Position numbers and translations under genes: made by a program. This document shows positions 1 to 7,990 of a stretch of 15,794 bases of DNA, piece after piece (position 1 is the stretch's first letter; the number at the start of each line of letters is the position of its first letter). The stretch is from an uncultured Ruminococcus sp. Lineage in GTDB: Bacteria > Bacillota > Clostridia > Oscillospirales > Acutalibacteraceae. The stretch is from positions 1 to 15,794 of the forward strand of contig CAJOHT010000019.1 in assembly GCA_905234305.1 (NCBI GenBank). The letters run 5' to 3'. The notes under the pieces are model-generated. The model was not told the DNA's origin, did no database searches, and was given only the letters and a program-made list of their open reading frames with translations.

Positions 1-259
1 CGCTTGAATTCTTTAAGCCTGCGTAAATCGCGGACTCTTTACCGAAATAGCGGCTGAATGAAACAACAGTTATATTGCTTTCGGTTTTTTCGTTATATAG
101 TTTTTTCAGCTTTTCCATGGTTTTATCGCGGCTGCCGTCGTTTACGAATACAAATTCATAGTCGAAATCGACGTTGCTAAAAGCCTTTACGGTTTCCTCG
201 TAGAAAAGCTCAACGTTATCCTGTTCGTTATAACAGGGTACTATAAGTGATAATTTCAT
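1..259 (-). CDS. Family 2 glycosyltransferase, N-terminal part (runs off the window)
   Basis: The first 86 codons of a gene read leftward; the rest lies outside the window. The peptide begins MKLSLIVPCYNEQDNVELFY, the usual opening of GT-A fold family 2 glycosyltransferases. VNDGSRD at residues 39-45 is the nucleotide-sugar binding segment, and SFSRYFGKESAIYAGL at about 67-82 matches the dolichol/undecaprenyl-phosphate sugar transferase subgroup (DPM1/GtrB-like), which moves a sugar from a nucleotide donor to a lipid carrier at the inner membrane face. The usual C-terminal membrane helices cannot be checked here. The ATG at 257-259 has a GAGGA ribosome site upstream; an ATG five bases further upstream is followed at once by a stop. 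A divergent sigma-A promoter lies at 296-323. The family call is secure, the exact sugar and acceptor are not. Confidence 0.85.
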   Translation of the reverse strand, partial: MKLSLIVPCYNEQDNVELFYEETVKAFSNVDFDYEFVFVNDGSRDKTMEKLKKLYNEKTESNITVVSFSRYFGKESAIYAGLKNSS

Positions 260-295
260 TACATTGTCCTCAAATAAAAAGAATTAACCTTATTA

Positions 296-323
296 ATTTT
301 ACCACAAAATACGCTAATGTCAA
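296..323 (-). promoter_or_regulatory. Sigma-A promoter of the glycosyltransferase
   Basis: On the minus strand TTGACA (318-323) is followed by a 16-base spacer and TAAAAT (296-301), with a TGG just upstream of the -10 giving an extended -10. It lies back to back with the metF promoter, the two -35 boxes about 10 bases apart. Confidence 0.6.
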
Positions 324-332
324 ATCCTTTGC

Positions 333-361
333 TTTACTAAATCGGAGGAATATGGTATTAT
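333..361 (+). promoter_or_regulatory. Sigma-A promoter of the metF operon
   Basis: TTTACT (333-338), a 17-base spacer and TATTAT (356-361), with an extended -10 TGG at 353-355. The predicted transcript starts near 368, leaving only about 22 bases of leader. That is too short for a SAM or cobalamin riboswitch, so control, if any, would act on initiation. Confidence 0.55.
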
Positions 362-389
362 TTTATTAGTTTTTTATTTGGGTGATAAA

Positions 390-1247
390 ATGAATATAAC
401 GGATATGTACAAAAGTGAAAAAACATTACTGAGCTTTGAGGTATTCCCTCCGAAGAAAACTTCGCCTATCGAGTCGGTTTACGGGGTACTTGAGGAGCTT
501 TGTTCTCTTAATCCAGCGTATGTCAGCGTTACTTACGGAGCGGGCGGAACCGCCGCGGACAATACCTGCGCTATCGCGTCTAAGATAAAGCACGATTACA
601 ATATTGAGCCTCTCGCTCATATTACCTGCGTAAACAGCTCAAAAGCTGAGGTTGAGGCGGCGCTAGACTCATTTAAGAAGAATGATATCGAAAACGTACT
701 CGCGTTAAGAGGAGATAAGGTTCCCGATATGGAGCCTAAAACTGATTTTAAATACGCGAGCGAGCTTGCCGAGTTTATAAGCGAAAAAGGCGGTTTTCAT
801 ATCGCGGGCGCGTGTTATCCCGAGGTCCATCCCGAAGCGGAAAATGAAATAGAAGATATAATCAATCTCAAAAAAAAGGTTGATAACGGCGCGGAGTTTT
901 TGATTTCTCAGTTGTTTTTTGATAACAGGAGTTTTTATGATTTTGAGAAGCGCTGTAAGCTCGCGGGTATAAATGTACCGATCGAGGCGGGCATTATGCC
1001 AGTCGTTAATTCCAAACAGATTCAAAGGATGGTATCTCTCTGCGGAGCCTCTTTGCCCGCTAAGTTCAGCAGGATTATGAACCGTTATGAGAACAATCCC
1101 GAGGCGCTCAGGGATGCGGGGATCGCTTACGCGGTTGACCAGTGTGTGGATTTAATAGCGAACGGCGTAAGCGGTATACATCTTTATACTATGAATAATC
1201 CTTATGTAGCCCGCAGGATAACGCAGGCGCTGAGCAATATGTTATGA
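390..1247 (+). CDS. metF: 5,10-methylenetetrahydrofolate reductase (MetF)
   Basis: This flavoprotein reduces 5,10-methylene-THF to 5-methyl-THF in the cytoplasm, supplying the methyl group for methionine synthesis. The 285-residue protein fits the usual bacterial MetF length of 280-300. FEVFPPK near residue 17 and VTYGAGG near 49 are the classic N-terminal signatures of the TIM barrel; ALRGD near 105 and the C-terminal GVSGIHLYTMN segment also fit. The ATG at 390 is preferred to the in-frame TTG at 378 because GGTGA at 381-385 can then serve as ribosome site. It is first in an operon and its stop overlaps the next start by ATGA, which implies translational coupling to the methionine synthase reactivation gene. 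Without a working metH downstream its product would have no obvious local consumer. Confidence 0.95.
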   Translation: MNITDMYKSEKTLLSFEVFPPKKTSPIESVYGVLEELCSLNPAYVSVTYGAGGTAADNTCAIASKIKHDYNIEPLAHITCVNSSKAEVEAALDSFKKNDIENVLALRGDKVPDMEPKTDFKYASELAEFISEKGGFHIAGACYPEVHPEAENEIEDIINLKKKVDNGAEFLISQLFFDNRSFYDFEKRCKLAGINVPIEAGIMPVVNSKQIQRMVSLCGASLPAKFSRIMNRYENNPEALRDAGIAYAVDQCVDLIANGVSGIHLYTMNNPYVARRITQALSNML

Positions 1248-1888
1248 TAAAGCTCGAAAAAATAAACCGCGCCGAGGTACTGCGTTATCTCGGCGGAAGC
1301 AAGGTCGAGTTGAATGAGGCGATGAGCGGGCTGCTAAAAAGCTGCGAAGATAAAATCCTGTCCGTTTCCGCGCCCAAATATTTATACAAAACTGTTCCGC
1401 TTAATGACAGCGTATTGATTAAGGGCGAGTCGATAAAAACTCACCTTAAAGGCTGCGAGAACGCGGTGTTATTATGCGCGACGGTAGGAGCCGAGGTAGA
1501 TAGGCTGATACGCAGATTTTCGGTAGAGGATATGGCGCGGGCGGTTGTAATCGACGCTATGGCGAGCGCGGCGGTTGAGCAGGTTTGCGATAAGCTGGAG
1601 GAAATAATCGCAGAAGAAAACAGCGAAAAATATCTGACGAGAAGATTTTCCCCGGGATACGGCGATTACCCGATAGAGCTTCAGAAAACTTTTCTACGGC
1701 TTCTTGACGCGCCGAGGAAAATCGGACTTTGCGTAAACGAAAGCTCGCTTTTGACCCCGACAAAATCCGTGACGGCGATTATCGGAATAAGCGATAAACC
1801 CGTAGACAAAAAACGCGCGGGCTGTATTAGCTGTAATCTTAGAGAAACTTGTAAATTCAGGAAAACAGGTGAATTTTGTGAATTTTGA
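1244..1888 (+). CDS. Free-standing methionine synthase reactivation-domain protein
   Basis: A 214-residue protein resembling the C-terminal activation domain of cobalamin-dependent methionine synthase, here encoded separately as in Thermotoga and many Clostridia. In that family it binds SAM and helps re-methylate oxidised cob(II)alamin on MetH. RFSPGYGDYPIELQ at about residues 134-147 and SLLTPTKSVTAIIGIS at 168-183 match the SAM-binding loop and following strand of the activation fold. The tail carries four cysteines (194, 197, 203, 212) in a C-x2-C-x5-C-x8-C pattern, typical of the stand-alone clostridial form and possibly a metal site. Its start overlaps the metF stop by four bases with no clear ribosome site, and its end overlaps the start of metH, so all three are co-translated. 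It would be an orphan if metH is truly dead. Confidence 0.85.
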   Translation: MIKLEKINRAEVLRYLGGSKVELNEAMSGLLKSCEDKILSVSAPKYLYKTVPLNDSVLIKGESIKTHLKGCENAVLLCATVGAEVDRLIRRFSVEDMARAVVIDAMASAAVEQVCDKLEEIIAEENSEKYLTRRFSPGYGDYPIELQKTFLRLLDAPRKIGLCVNESSLLTPTKSVTAIIGISDKPVDKKRAGCISCNLRETCKFRKTGEFCEF

Positions 1889-4239
1889 AGCGTTATTAAA
1901 AAAAGATTTTATACTGCTCGACGGGGCTACGGGAACTATGCTCCAAAAAAGCGGACTTAAGCTCGGGGAAATCCCCGAGACTTTAAATATTACCCGTCCC
2001 GAGGTCGTTATAGATATTCACCGTCAGTATATAAACGAGGGTACTGAAATCTTAACGACAAATACATTCGGCGCAAATTCTTATAAGATGAAGGACAGCG
2101 GTTACTCTGTGGGTGAAATAATCAGTGCCGCGCTGAAAAACGCGAGATCAGCCGCCGAGGATAAAGCGCTTGTAGCGTTGGAAATCGGTCCGATAGGACA
2201 GTTGCTTGAACCCGCTGGCTCGTTGAGTTTTGATGAGGCTTACGGCTATTTTAAGGAACAGATTTTAGCGGGACAGGGAGCGGATTTAATCCTTTTTGAA
2301 ACCTTTACCGATTTGCTGGAGCTTAAAGCAGGCGTGCTTGCAGCTAAGGAAAACAGCGATAAGCCTATAATAGCTTCTATGACCTTCGAGGCTAACGGAA
2401 GAACTTTTTCGGGCGTAAGCGTAGCTTGCGCGGCGTTGACCTTAGAAGGACTCGGCGTCAGCGCGCTGGGAGTTAACTGTTCGCTCGGCCCCGACGAGCT
2501 TACTCCGATAGTAAAAGAATTTACCCGCTGGACTGCGCTTCCGCTTTTTGTAAAGCCGAACGCTGGGCTTCCCGACCCGAACAGCAATACTTACAACGTT
2601 ACTCCCGCGGATTTTGCCCGAAGTATGGATAATATTATTGACTTCGGTTCGGTTAAATTAGTAGGAGGCTGCTGCGGAACTACTCCCGAATATATTGCCG
2701 AGCTAAAAAATGTTATAGATAATAAAAAGTTCAGATTTGCTGAGAAAAAGAGGGGTACCGCCGTATGCTCGGGTACCTGCGCCGTTGAGATTAGCGAGCC
2801 GAGGATTATCGGCGAGCGGATTAACCCTACGGGCAAAAAGCTCTTTAAAGAAGCGCTCGTTAATAACGATATCGACTATATTCTCTCTCAGGCAATCAGG
2901 CGGGCGCCGACATACTGGATGTAAATGTCGGACATCCCGAAATAGATGAGAAAGAAATGATGGTGCGTACAGTAAAGGCGCTGCAGTCCGTAGTGGACGT
3001 ACCTCTGCAAATAGACTCGACTAAACCCGATGTGCTTGAGGCGGCGCTCAGAATTTATAACGGAAAGCCTATAATAAACTCCGTTAACGGCGAGGAAAAA
3101 TCCTTGAGTTCGGTACTTCCTCTCGTAAAAAAATACGGAGCATGCGTTATAGGGCTGACGCTTGACGAAAACGGTATTCCGAAAACTGCCGAGGGACGTT
3201 TTAAAATAGCCGAAAAAATCGTAAACCGCGCTAAAGAGCTTGGAATTCCCGCTGAGGACGTATATATCGACTGTCTTACCCTGACGGCTTCTGCCGAGCA
3301 GGACGGCGTTATGGAAACTCTAAACGCACTCCACAGAGTAAAGACAGAGCTTGGACTCAATACCGTTCTCGGTGTATCGAATATTTCCTTCGGTCTGCCT
3401 AACCGTGAGCTCATAACACGTACCTTCCTGACAATGGCTCTACACAGCGGACTTACATTATCAACCCTAACGACGAGCTTATGACGGGAGCCGTGATGGC
3501 GTATAAGGTGCTTGAGAATATAGATAAAGGTTCCGTTAAGTTTATTGAAAAGTATAATGAATTTAAGGCTGAGAAGCCTAAGGTGATTAACGCGCGGGCG
3601 ACGATTTCGGAAGCCGTTATTAACGGACTTAAGGGCGAGGCTGAAAGTCTTACCGAAAAAGCTCTCGAAAAAAAGGACGCTATGGAAATAATCAACAGCG
3701 AGCTTATCCCCGCGCTCGATAATGTAGGAGCGGATTTCGAGAGCGGTAAAATCTTTTTGCCCCAGCTTATTCAGAGCGCGAATGTCGCGCAGGTATGCTT
3801 TGAGGTTATTAAAAAGAAGCTCACTAGTACCGACAGTTCTCCCGTAAGCAAAGGGAAAATCATTCTCGCTACCGTTAAGGGAGATATTCACGATATCGGG
3901 AAGAATATTGTTAAGGTTCTGCTCGATAATTACGGCTATACAGTAGTGGATTTAGGCAGAGATGTCGCTCCCGAGGTTATTATCGATACCGCAATCAAGC
4001 AGGATATAAAACTTATCGGGCTTTCAGCGTTAATGACAACGACGCTTAAAAGTATGGAGGATACAATAGCGCTCGCGAGGAAAACTCCCGAGCTTCAAAA
4101 TCCCGACGGCTCGAGCAAGGTTATATTCTTTGTCGGCGGAGCGGTTTTGACCCATGATTACGCGATGAAGATAGGAGCCGATTATTACTGCAAGGATGCT
4201 AAGGAGTCAGTAGATACGGCGAAAAAGGTGTTTAATTAA
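1878..4239 (+). pseudogene. metH: Cobalamin-dependent methionine synthase, broken by two frameshifts
   Basis: MetH transfers the methyl of 5-methyl-THF to homocysteine through protein-bound cobalamin. Three consecutive reading frames together encode one short-form MetH of about 787 residues, without the activation domain, which the upstream gene supplies. Fragment one (to 2924) is the homocysteine methyltransferase barrel: DGATGTML near residue 18 and zinc ligands in GVNCS and GGCCGT, then the start of the pterin domain (GERINPTGKK). Fragment two (frame change near 2897-2903) continues with GADILDVNVG and the pterin-binding barrel. Fragment three (frame change near 3453-3457) has the four-helix cap and the B12 domain with the axial-histidine motif GDIHDIG (His codon at 3889). 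Each junction needs one added base to restore a continuous conserved protein. GTG 1878 is preferred over GTG 1869 because AGGTGA at 1867-1872 is well spaced. Real decay or indel error cannot be told apart here. Confidence 0.88.
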
Positions 4240-4283
4240 AGAATTTATCAGTAACCAGTTTTAGGATTAATAAAACCCGAAGG

Positions 4284-4312
4284 AAAAGGCTTGCGCTCAG
4301 CGCAAGCCTTTT
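4284..4312. terminator. Bidirectional terminator between metH and the secreted protein gene
   Basis: A 13-base perfect inverted repeat (4284-4296 and 4300-4312) with loop TCA, flanked by A-run on one side and T-run on the other, so it can end both convergent transcripts. The minus-strand gene stops at the edge of its stem. Confidence 0.8.
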
Positions 4313-6512
4313 AAAATACAACAACTTTACATTTTAATTTTATTTTTCCGTTTGTTTTGACCGTTATAACTGCGGCGCCCTGTCTTTTAGCTTTAATTTT
4401 ACCGTTATAACTTACCGAAGCGACTTTGCTGTTGCTTGATTTAAAAGAGGCGCTTCCGTATTGCCCTTTAATCTTAAGTTTAAAAGATTGATTTCTCTTT
4501 AGGCTGAGCTTGGATTTATTGAGCTTCGGGTTTTTAACCGTGACTTTTATCTTAAAGATAATCTTTTTGTTTTCGATTTTTATAACGGCTTTGCCTTTTT
4601 TCTTGGCGGTGACAACGCCTTTTTTAGAGATAACGGCTATGGATTTCTTATTTGAAGAATACTTATATCCCGAACCTGAGCCAGGTTCCAGAGTTGCCTT
4701 TTGTTTTACATAAATCGTCAGTTTACTTTTTACAGTTGCCTTTTTTGTTTTTACGGTTTTTGACGAATCGGCGGGATTTGGAGTATCAATAGGTTCAAAA
4801 TGAATTTTATAGAGCGCGGCGTATGTTTCGGCAGTGCTGTTTTTATATCCTTTTATAGTAAGATTTACGCAGCCCGAGAAAACGTTTTTGCCGATTTTAT
4901 TGACGTTTTTCGGGATAATTATTTCCTTTAGAGAGGTGCAGCCGTTAAACGCGGCGTCACCGATGCTTGTAAGAGTTTCGGGCAGAACGACATTTTTTAG
5001 GTTAGGACAGTTATAAAACGCCGAGTCGCCGATTGACTCAATTCCGTCGGGAACAATAACCGAGTTTAACTCCAGCCTGTCCAAAAAGATATTTTCGCCG
5101 AGCGCGGTAATATTATTTCCCTCAATCGAGGAGGGGAGAACGATATTCTCGGATTGGTCTACATACTTATACAATGTAGCGCCGTTTTCAGAGGGAGAGT
5201 AAAGGTTTTCGGTAATAGGCGCGGGCTGTTCGGTGTTCTGATTAAGGACGTTTTTATCGAGAAAATAAATAACATCAGCGACATTGGGGCTTTCTTTTAT
5301 TGAGATATATAGCTTGCCGTCCATTTGTATTGCTATTCCGAAAACATTATGCGGCTCAGTTTTAGATTTCTTATAAAGAACGTCAAAATAGCTTGAATTA
5401 TCAGGTTTATGGCGGTATACACCTTCGGTATCATTATAGTAAAAATAGTTTCCGTCGAAAGTAAGGTAGCAGTATGCAGTTTCCCAGAAAGCGCCGTCGC
5501 CTTTACCCTCAACATTCCATCTTGTATAAATCCTTTCTATGATATGCTCGTGACCCGTGGCTGTATTTCGGCGTATGAACGCGCCGTATACGCTGCTTGA
5601 ATAGGACTGGTTAATATAATAATCATATCCGTTATACGGATAAATCACGGTATTGATGTTTCTCCACCAGATTTTGTCAAGGCTTTTATCGTCAGCCTTC
5701 GTGTTACATATCCAGTCATGATGAACGCCGTCCGCTTTAAGAGCGCTGTCGCTGACAAGGCAGTAGAGGTGTTTAACTCTGCCGAGAGTATCGTAGCTCG
5801 GGTCGTCATACGTAACGTCTACGTGATAATATTTTCCTCCGAGCTTTACGTAAGCCCAGGTATGCTTCATTTTAAGACTTTCCAGAAAATGCGACTCTAT
5901 ATTCAATTTGGAGAGTATATAGTTGTACGCCAGGGTATAACCCTCGCATACCGCGTTATGCTCAATAAGCGCGCCGTAAGCGGTACGTATATTCGGGTTA
6001 GTGTTATATATATCCATATCATAATGAACATACTGCCCGATTAAATCGTGGACATAGCGGCATTTATAAAAATCATCCAAATCCTCGTTTATCTGAGCGA
6101 TAATGTAATCCGCGGCATTGTCCAACTCGGAGATTTTTTCGGGAATATCTTCGATATCAAATAAATAATACGGACGAATAGAGATGAGCGTACCCGAGGC
6201 AAGCTCCGAAGTAGTTTCAAAATAGTGGGCGTCAACATAAAACAAATCGGGATTTTCGCAAACGACGCTGAAGAATACCGCGTCGATTATCTTAACGTTG
6301 ACCTTATAAGCCTCGACGCTTATATCATTATTAAGAGCCCTGAGTTCTTTTGCTAAATAGCTCGAAAACTCGGGATACATATTGACTATTTCGAAGGTGC
6401 TGTATTTTAAAAGAAGCTCGTTAACGGTATCTGAGTCCTCAACCGCGCCCGAGACAAAGAAAGACGATAATAATAAACATATTATCAGAAAAGCAGATAA
6501 TATTCTTTTCAT
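4311..6512 (-). CDS. Secreted transglutaminase-like protein with leucine-rich repeats and Ig-like domains
   Basis: A 733-residue exported protein. Residues 1-22 are a signal peptide (MKR, hydrophobic core, SGA cleavage). Residues about 150-240 form a transglutaminase/protease-like domain with the triad visible: Cys189 in AVCEGY, His217 in KMKHTWAYV, Asp232 in YYHVDVTYDD. In bacteria this fold usually acts as a peptidase or peptide cross-linker. Residues 270-425 are rich in Trp and Tyr with strand-like repeats such as DGNYFYYND, possibly a propeller or sensor region. About 440-575 are BspA-type leucine-rich repeats (IESIGDSAFYNCPNL and IGDAAFNGCTSL units), typical adhesion modules. About 590-733 are two lysine-rich Big_2-like domains, often wall or carbohydrate binding. 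No sortase motif is seen. It is a single gene with its own promoter, divergent from spoIIID. The substrate is unknown. Confidence 0.85.
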   Translation of the reverse strand: MKRILSAFLIICLLLSSFFVSGAVEDSDTVNELLLKYSTFEIVNMYPEFSSYLAKELRALNNDISVEAYKVNVKIIDAVFFSVVCENPDLFYVDAHYFETTSELASGTLISIRPYYLFDIEDIPEKISELDNAADYIIAQINEDLDDFYKCRYVHDLIGQYVHYDMDIYNTNPNIRTAYGALIEHNAVCEGYTLAYNYILSKLNIESHFLESLKMKHTWAYVKLGGKYYHVDVTYDDPSYDTLGRVKHLYCLVSDSALKADGVHHDWICNTKADDKSLDKIWWRNINTVIYPYNGYDYYINQSYSSSVYGAFIRRNTATGHEHIIERIYTRWNVEGKGDGAFWETAYCYLTFDGNYFYYNDTEGVYRHKPDNSSYFDVLYKKSKTEPHNVFGIAIQMDGKLYISIKESPNVADVIYFLDKNVLNQNTEQPAPITENLYSPSENGATLYKYVDQSENIVLPSSIEGNNITALGENIFLDRLELNSVIVPDGIESIGDSAFYNCPNLKNVVLPETLTSIGDAAFNGCTSLKEIIIPKNVNKIGKNVFSGCVNLTIKGYKNSTAETYAALYKIHFEPIDTPNPADSSKTVKTKKATVKSKLTIYVKQKATLEPGSGSGYKYSSNKKSIAVISKKGVVTAKKKGKAVIKIENKKIIFKIKVTVKNPKLNKSKLSLKRNQSFKLKIKGQYGSASFKSSNSKVASVSYNGKIKAKRQGAAVITVKTNGKIKLKCKVVVF

Positions 6513-6540
6513 CGAACCACATCCAAAAACTTCTGTATTA

Positions 6541-6569
6541 ATTATATATTTTCAGTAAAAATAAGTCAA
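6541..6569 (-). promoter_or_regulatory. Strong sigma-A promoter of the transglutaminase-like gene
   Basis: On the minus strand TTGACT (6564-6569), spacer of exactly 17, and a perfect TATAAT (6541-6546). The transcript would begin near 6534, giving a leader of about 22 bases with only a weak ribosome site (GGATG). Confidence 0.75.
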
Positions 6570-6582
6570 TAAATAATTTCAC

Positions 6583-6611
6583 GCATTGTAAACGTATGAC
6601 CTGCATATAAT
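6583..6611 (+). promoter_or_regulatory. Sigma-E-like sporulation promoter of spoIIID
   Basis: CATATAAT (6604-6611) matches seven of eight positions of the sigma-E -10 consensus CATACAMT. GCATTGT (6583-6589), 14 bases upstream, matches five of seven of the -35 KMATATT. B. subtilis spoIIID is known to be a mother-cell sigma-E gene, so the match is functionally expected. The position, about 30 bases before the GTG start, also fits. Confidence 0.55.
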
Positions 6612-6639
6612 CTACTAATCTTAATATGGAGGGCTGTAT

Positions 6640-6906
6640 GTGAAAGGTATAGTGGAGGAGCGTGCCGCAATGCTCGGAGAATACATAATAGAAAGCAAAG
6701 CTACCGTGCGTTCCGCGGCTAAAAAATTCGGCATAAGTAAAAGCACTGTACATAAGGATGTAAGCCAGCGGCTGAAAATGGTAAATCCCGTGTTATACCG
6801 CGAGGTAAGGGAGATACTTAACACTAATAAAAGCCAGCGCCATATACGCGGAGGGATTGCGACTAAGCATAAATACGAGATGCTGAAAAGAATAAAAAAG
6901 GAATGA
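6640..6906 (+). CDS. spoIIID: Sporulation transcriptional regulator SpoIIID
   Basis: SpoIIID is a small DNA-binding protein that represses and activates many mother-cell genes after sigma-E becomes active during endospore formation. The 88-residue protein fits the family (about 93 in B. subtilis). Residues 22-45 (TVRSAAKKFGISKSTVHKDV) are the hallmark helix-turn-helix, nearly identical to the Bacillus recognition helix. HIRGGIATKHKY at about 68-79 is the conserved basic C-terminal helix that grips DNA. The start is GTG at 6640: a GGAGGG site at 6628-6633 lies six bases upstream, and the ATG two bases earlier is out of frame and reaches a stop immediately. It is monocistronic, followed by a hairpin shared with the convergent aldolase. 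Its presence supports an endospore-forming lineage. Confidence 0.95.
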   Translation: MKGIVEERAAMLGEYIIESKATVRSAAKKFGISKSTVHKDVSQRLKMVNPVLYREVREILNTNKSQRHIRGGIATKHKYEMLKRIKKE

Positions 6907-6911
6907 AATAA

Positions 6912-6931
6912 GGGGCGGAATTAACCGCCCC
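6912..6931. terminator. Bidirectional terminator between spoIIID and fba
   Basis: GGGGCGG (6912-6918), loop AATTAA, CCGCCCC (6925-6931). A-rich sequence on the left and CTTAATTT on the right allow it to act on both convergent genes. The T-tracts are modest, so efficiency is uncertain. Confidence 0.65.
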
Positions 6932-6944
6932 CTTAATTTGCTTT

Positions 6945-7811
6945 TTACGCTTTTCCTACGGAACCGAAGAGTTCCATTTTTTCTTTAACTGTGTCTTTAA
7001 TAGCCTGAGCGCCTGGAGCAAGAAGTTTTCTCGGGTCGAAGCCCTTGCCCTGAAGATCCTTGCCTGCTTCGATATACTCTCTTGTAGCTGCCGCGAAAGC
7101 AAGCTGACATTCGGTATTAACGTTAATCTTAGAAACGCCGAGAGTGATAGCTTTCTTGATCATATCCGCGGGGATACCTGTGCCGCCGTGGAGAACTAAG
7201 GGCATATCGCCTGTAAGCTGCTGGATAGCGTCGAGAGTCTCAAATGAGAGTCCCTGCCAGTTTTCGGGATATTTTCCGTGGATGTTACCGATACCCGCGG
7301 CAAGCATTGTAACGCCTAAATCGGCTACCATCTTGCATTCCTCGGGATCAGCGCATTCGCCCGCGCCGATAACGCCGTCTTCCTCGCCGCCGATTGAGCC
7401 GACCTCTGCCTCGATAGAAAGACCGAGTTCGTTACATGTAGCAACTAATTCCTTAGTCTTAGCTACATTTTCATCGATGGGATAATGAGAGCCGTCGAAC
7501 ATAATTGAGCTGAAGCCCGCTTCGATACAAGCCTTAGCGCCTTCATAGGAGCCGTGGTCAAGATGTAAAGCTACGGGAACTGTGATGTTAAGCTCCTCGA
7601 GCATAGCCGTTACCATACCTACAACGGTCTTGTAACCGCACATATACTTGCCAGCTCCCTCGGAAACACCTAAAATTACAGGTGATTTAAGCTCCTCGGC
7701 AGTCAGAAGAATGGATTTTGTCCATTCAAGGTTATTGATGTTGAACTGACCTACAGCATAGTGGCCTGCTTTTGCTTTTGTAAGCATTTCTTTTGCGTTA
7801 ACTAATGGCAT
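6945..7811 (-). CDS. fba: Class II fructose-1,6-bisphosphate aldolase
   Basis: This zinc enzyme cleaves fructose-1,6-bisphosphate to glyceraldehyde-3-phosphate and dihydroxyacetone phosphate in glycolysis, and reverses this in gluconeogenesis. The 288-residue length is typical of the short class II form. Catalytic and metal residues are visible: Asp85 and His86 in LHLDHGS, His178 in GIGNIHGKYP, His208 in LHGGTGIP, and the substrate-phosphate loop GVSKINVNT at 225-233. The ATG has a strong GGAGG site (7819-7823 on the plus strand) seven bases away. The gene stands alone between a shared terminator and a divergent promoter region, and its regular codon use fits high expression. A tagatose-bisphosphate aldolase is the main alternative within the superfamily, but the overall match favours Fba. 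Confidence 0.94.
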   Translation of the reverse strand: MPLVNAKEMLTKAKAGHYAVGQFNINNLEWTKSILLTAEELKSPVILGVSEGAGKYMCGYKTVVGMVTAMLEELNITVPVALHLDHGSYEGAKACIEAGFSSIMFDGSHYPIDENVAKTKELVATCNELGLSIEAEVGSIGGEEDGVIGAGECADPEECKMVADLGVTMLAAGIGNIHGKYPENWQGLSFETLDAIQQLTGDMPLVLHGGTGIPADMIKKAITLGVSKINVNTECQLAFAAATREYIEAGKDLQGKGFDPRKLLAPGAQAIKDTVKEKMELFGSVGKA

Positions 7812-7870
7812 AATTAAACCTCCGAAGATTAAATTTCATACAATGCGCGTCCGCATAGTACGTTTAATTA

Positions 7871-7899
7871 ATTATACAACATATTTTACCGAAGATAAA
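7871..7899 (-). promoter_or_regulatory. Probable promoter of fba
   Basis: On the minus strand a perfect TATAAT (7871-7876) lies 17 bases after TTTATC (7894-7899), a weak -35. The transcript would start near 7864, about 50 bases before the ATG. The -10 is convincing and the -35 is not. Confidence 0.45.
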
Positions 7900-7961
7900 G
7901 CCTTTTAGGAATTTTTTTCAACTTTTTTCGTACAATATAACCAAAATTGTATAAATGCCTG

Positions 7962-7990
7962 TTGTTTTTGTTTTAAAAAAAGATTATAAT
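7962..7990 (+). promoter_or_regulatory. Promoter of the HtrA-like protease gene
   Basis: TTGTTT (7962-7967), spacer of 17, perfect TATAAT (7985-7990). The expected start, near 7997, falls in the middle of an inverted repeat listed separately. The ribosome site AAGGAG is at 8018-8023, eight bases before the ATG. Confidence 0.65.

Noticed and set aside
352..369. Mini-ORF (MVLFY) with a GGAGG site upstream of metF, a possible leader peptide
   Set aside because: The predicted promoter -10 overlaps it, so it would not be transcribed from that promoter, and it has no regulatory codon run.
2880..3484. Programmed frameshifting to make full-length MetH
   Set aside because: Neither junction has a slippery heptamer, a homopolymer run or a clear stimulatory stem, and MetH is not known to use recoding.
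3055..3891. Long antisense ORF of 278 codons across metH
   Set aside because: Its translation has no recognisable domain, and the sense strand clearly encodes conserved MetH domains. It is a shadow of the coding bias.
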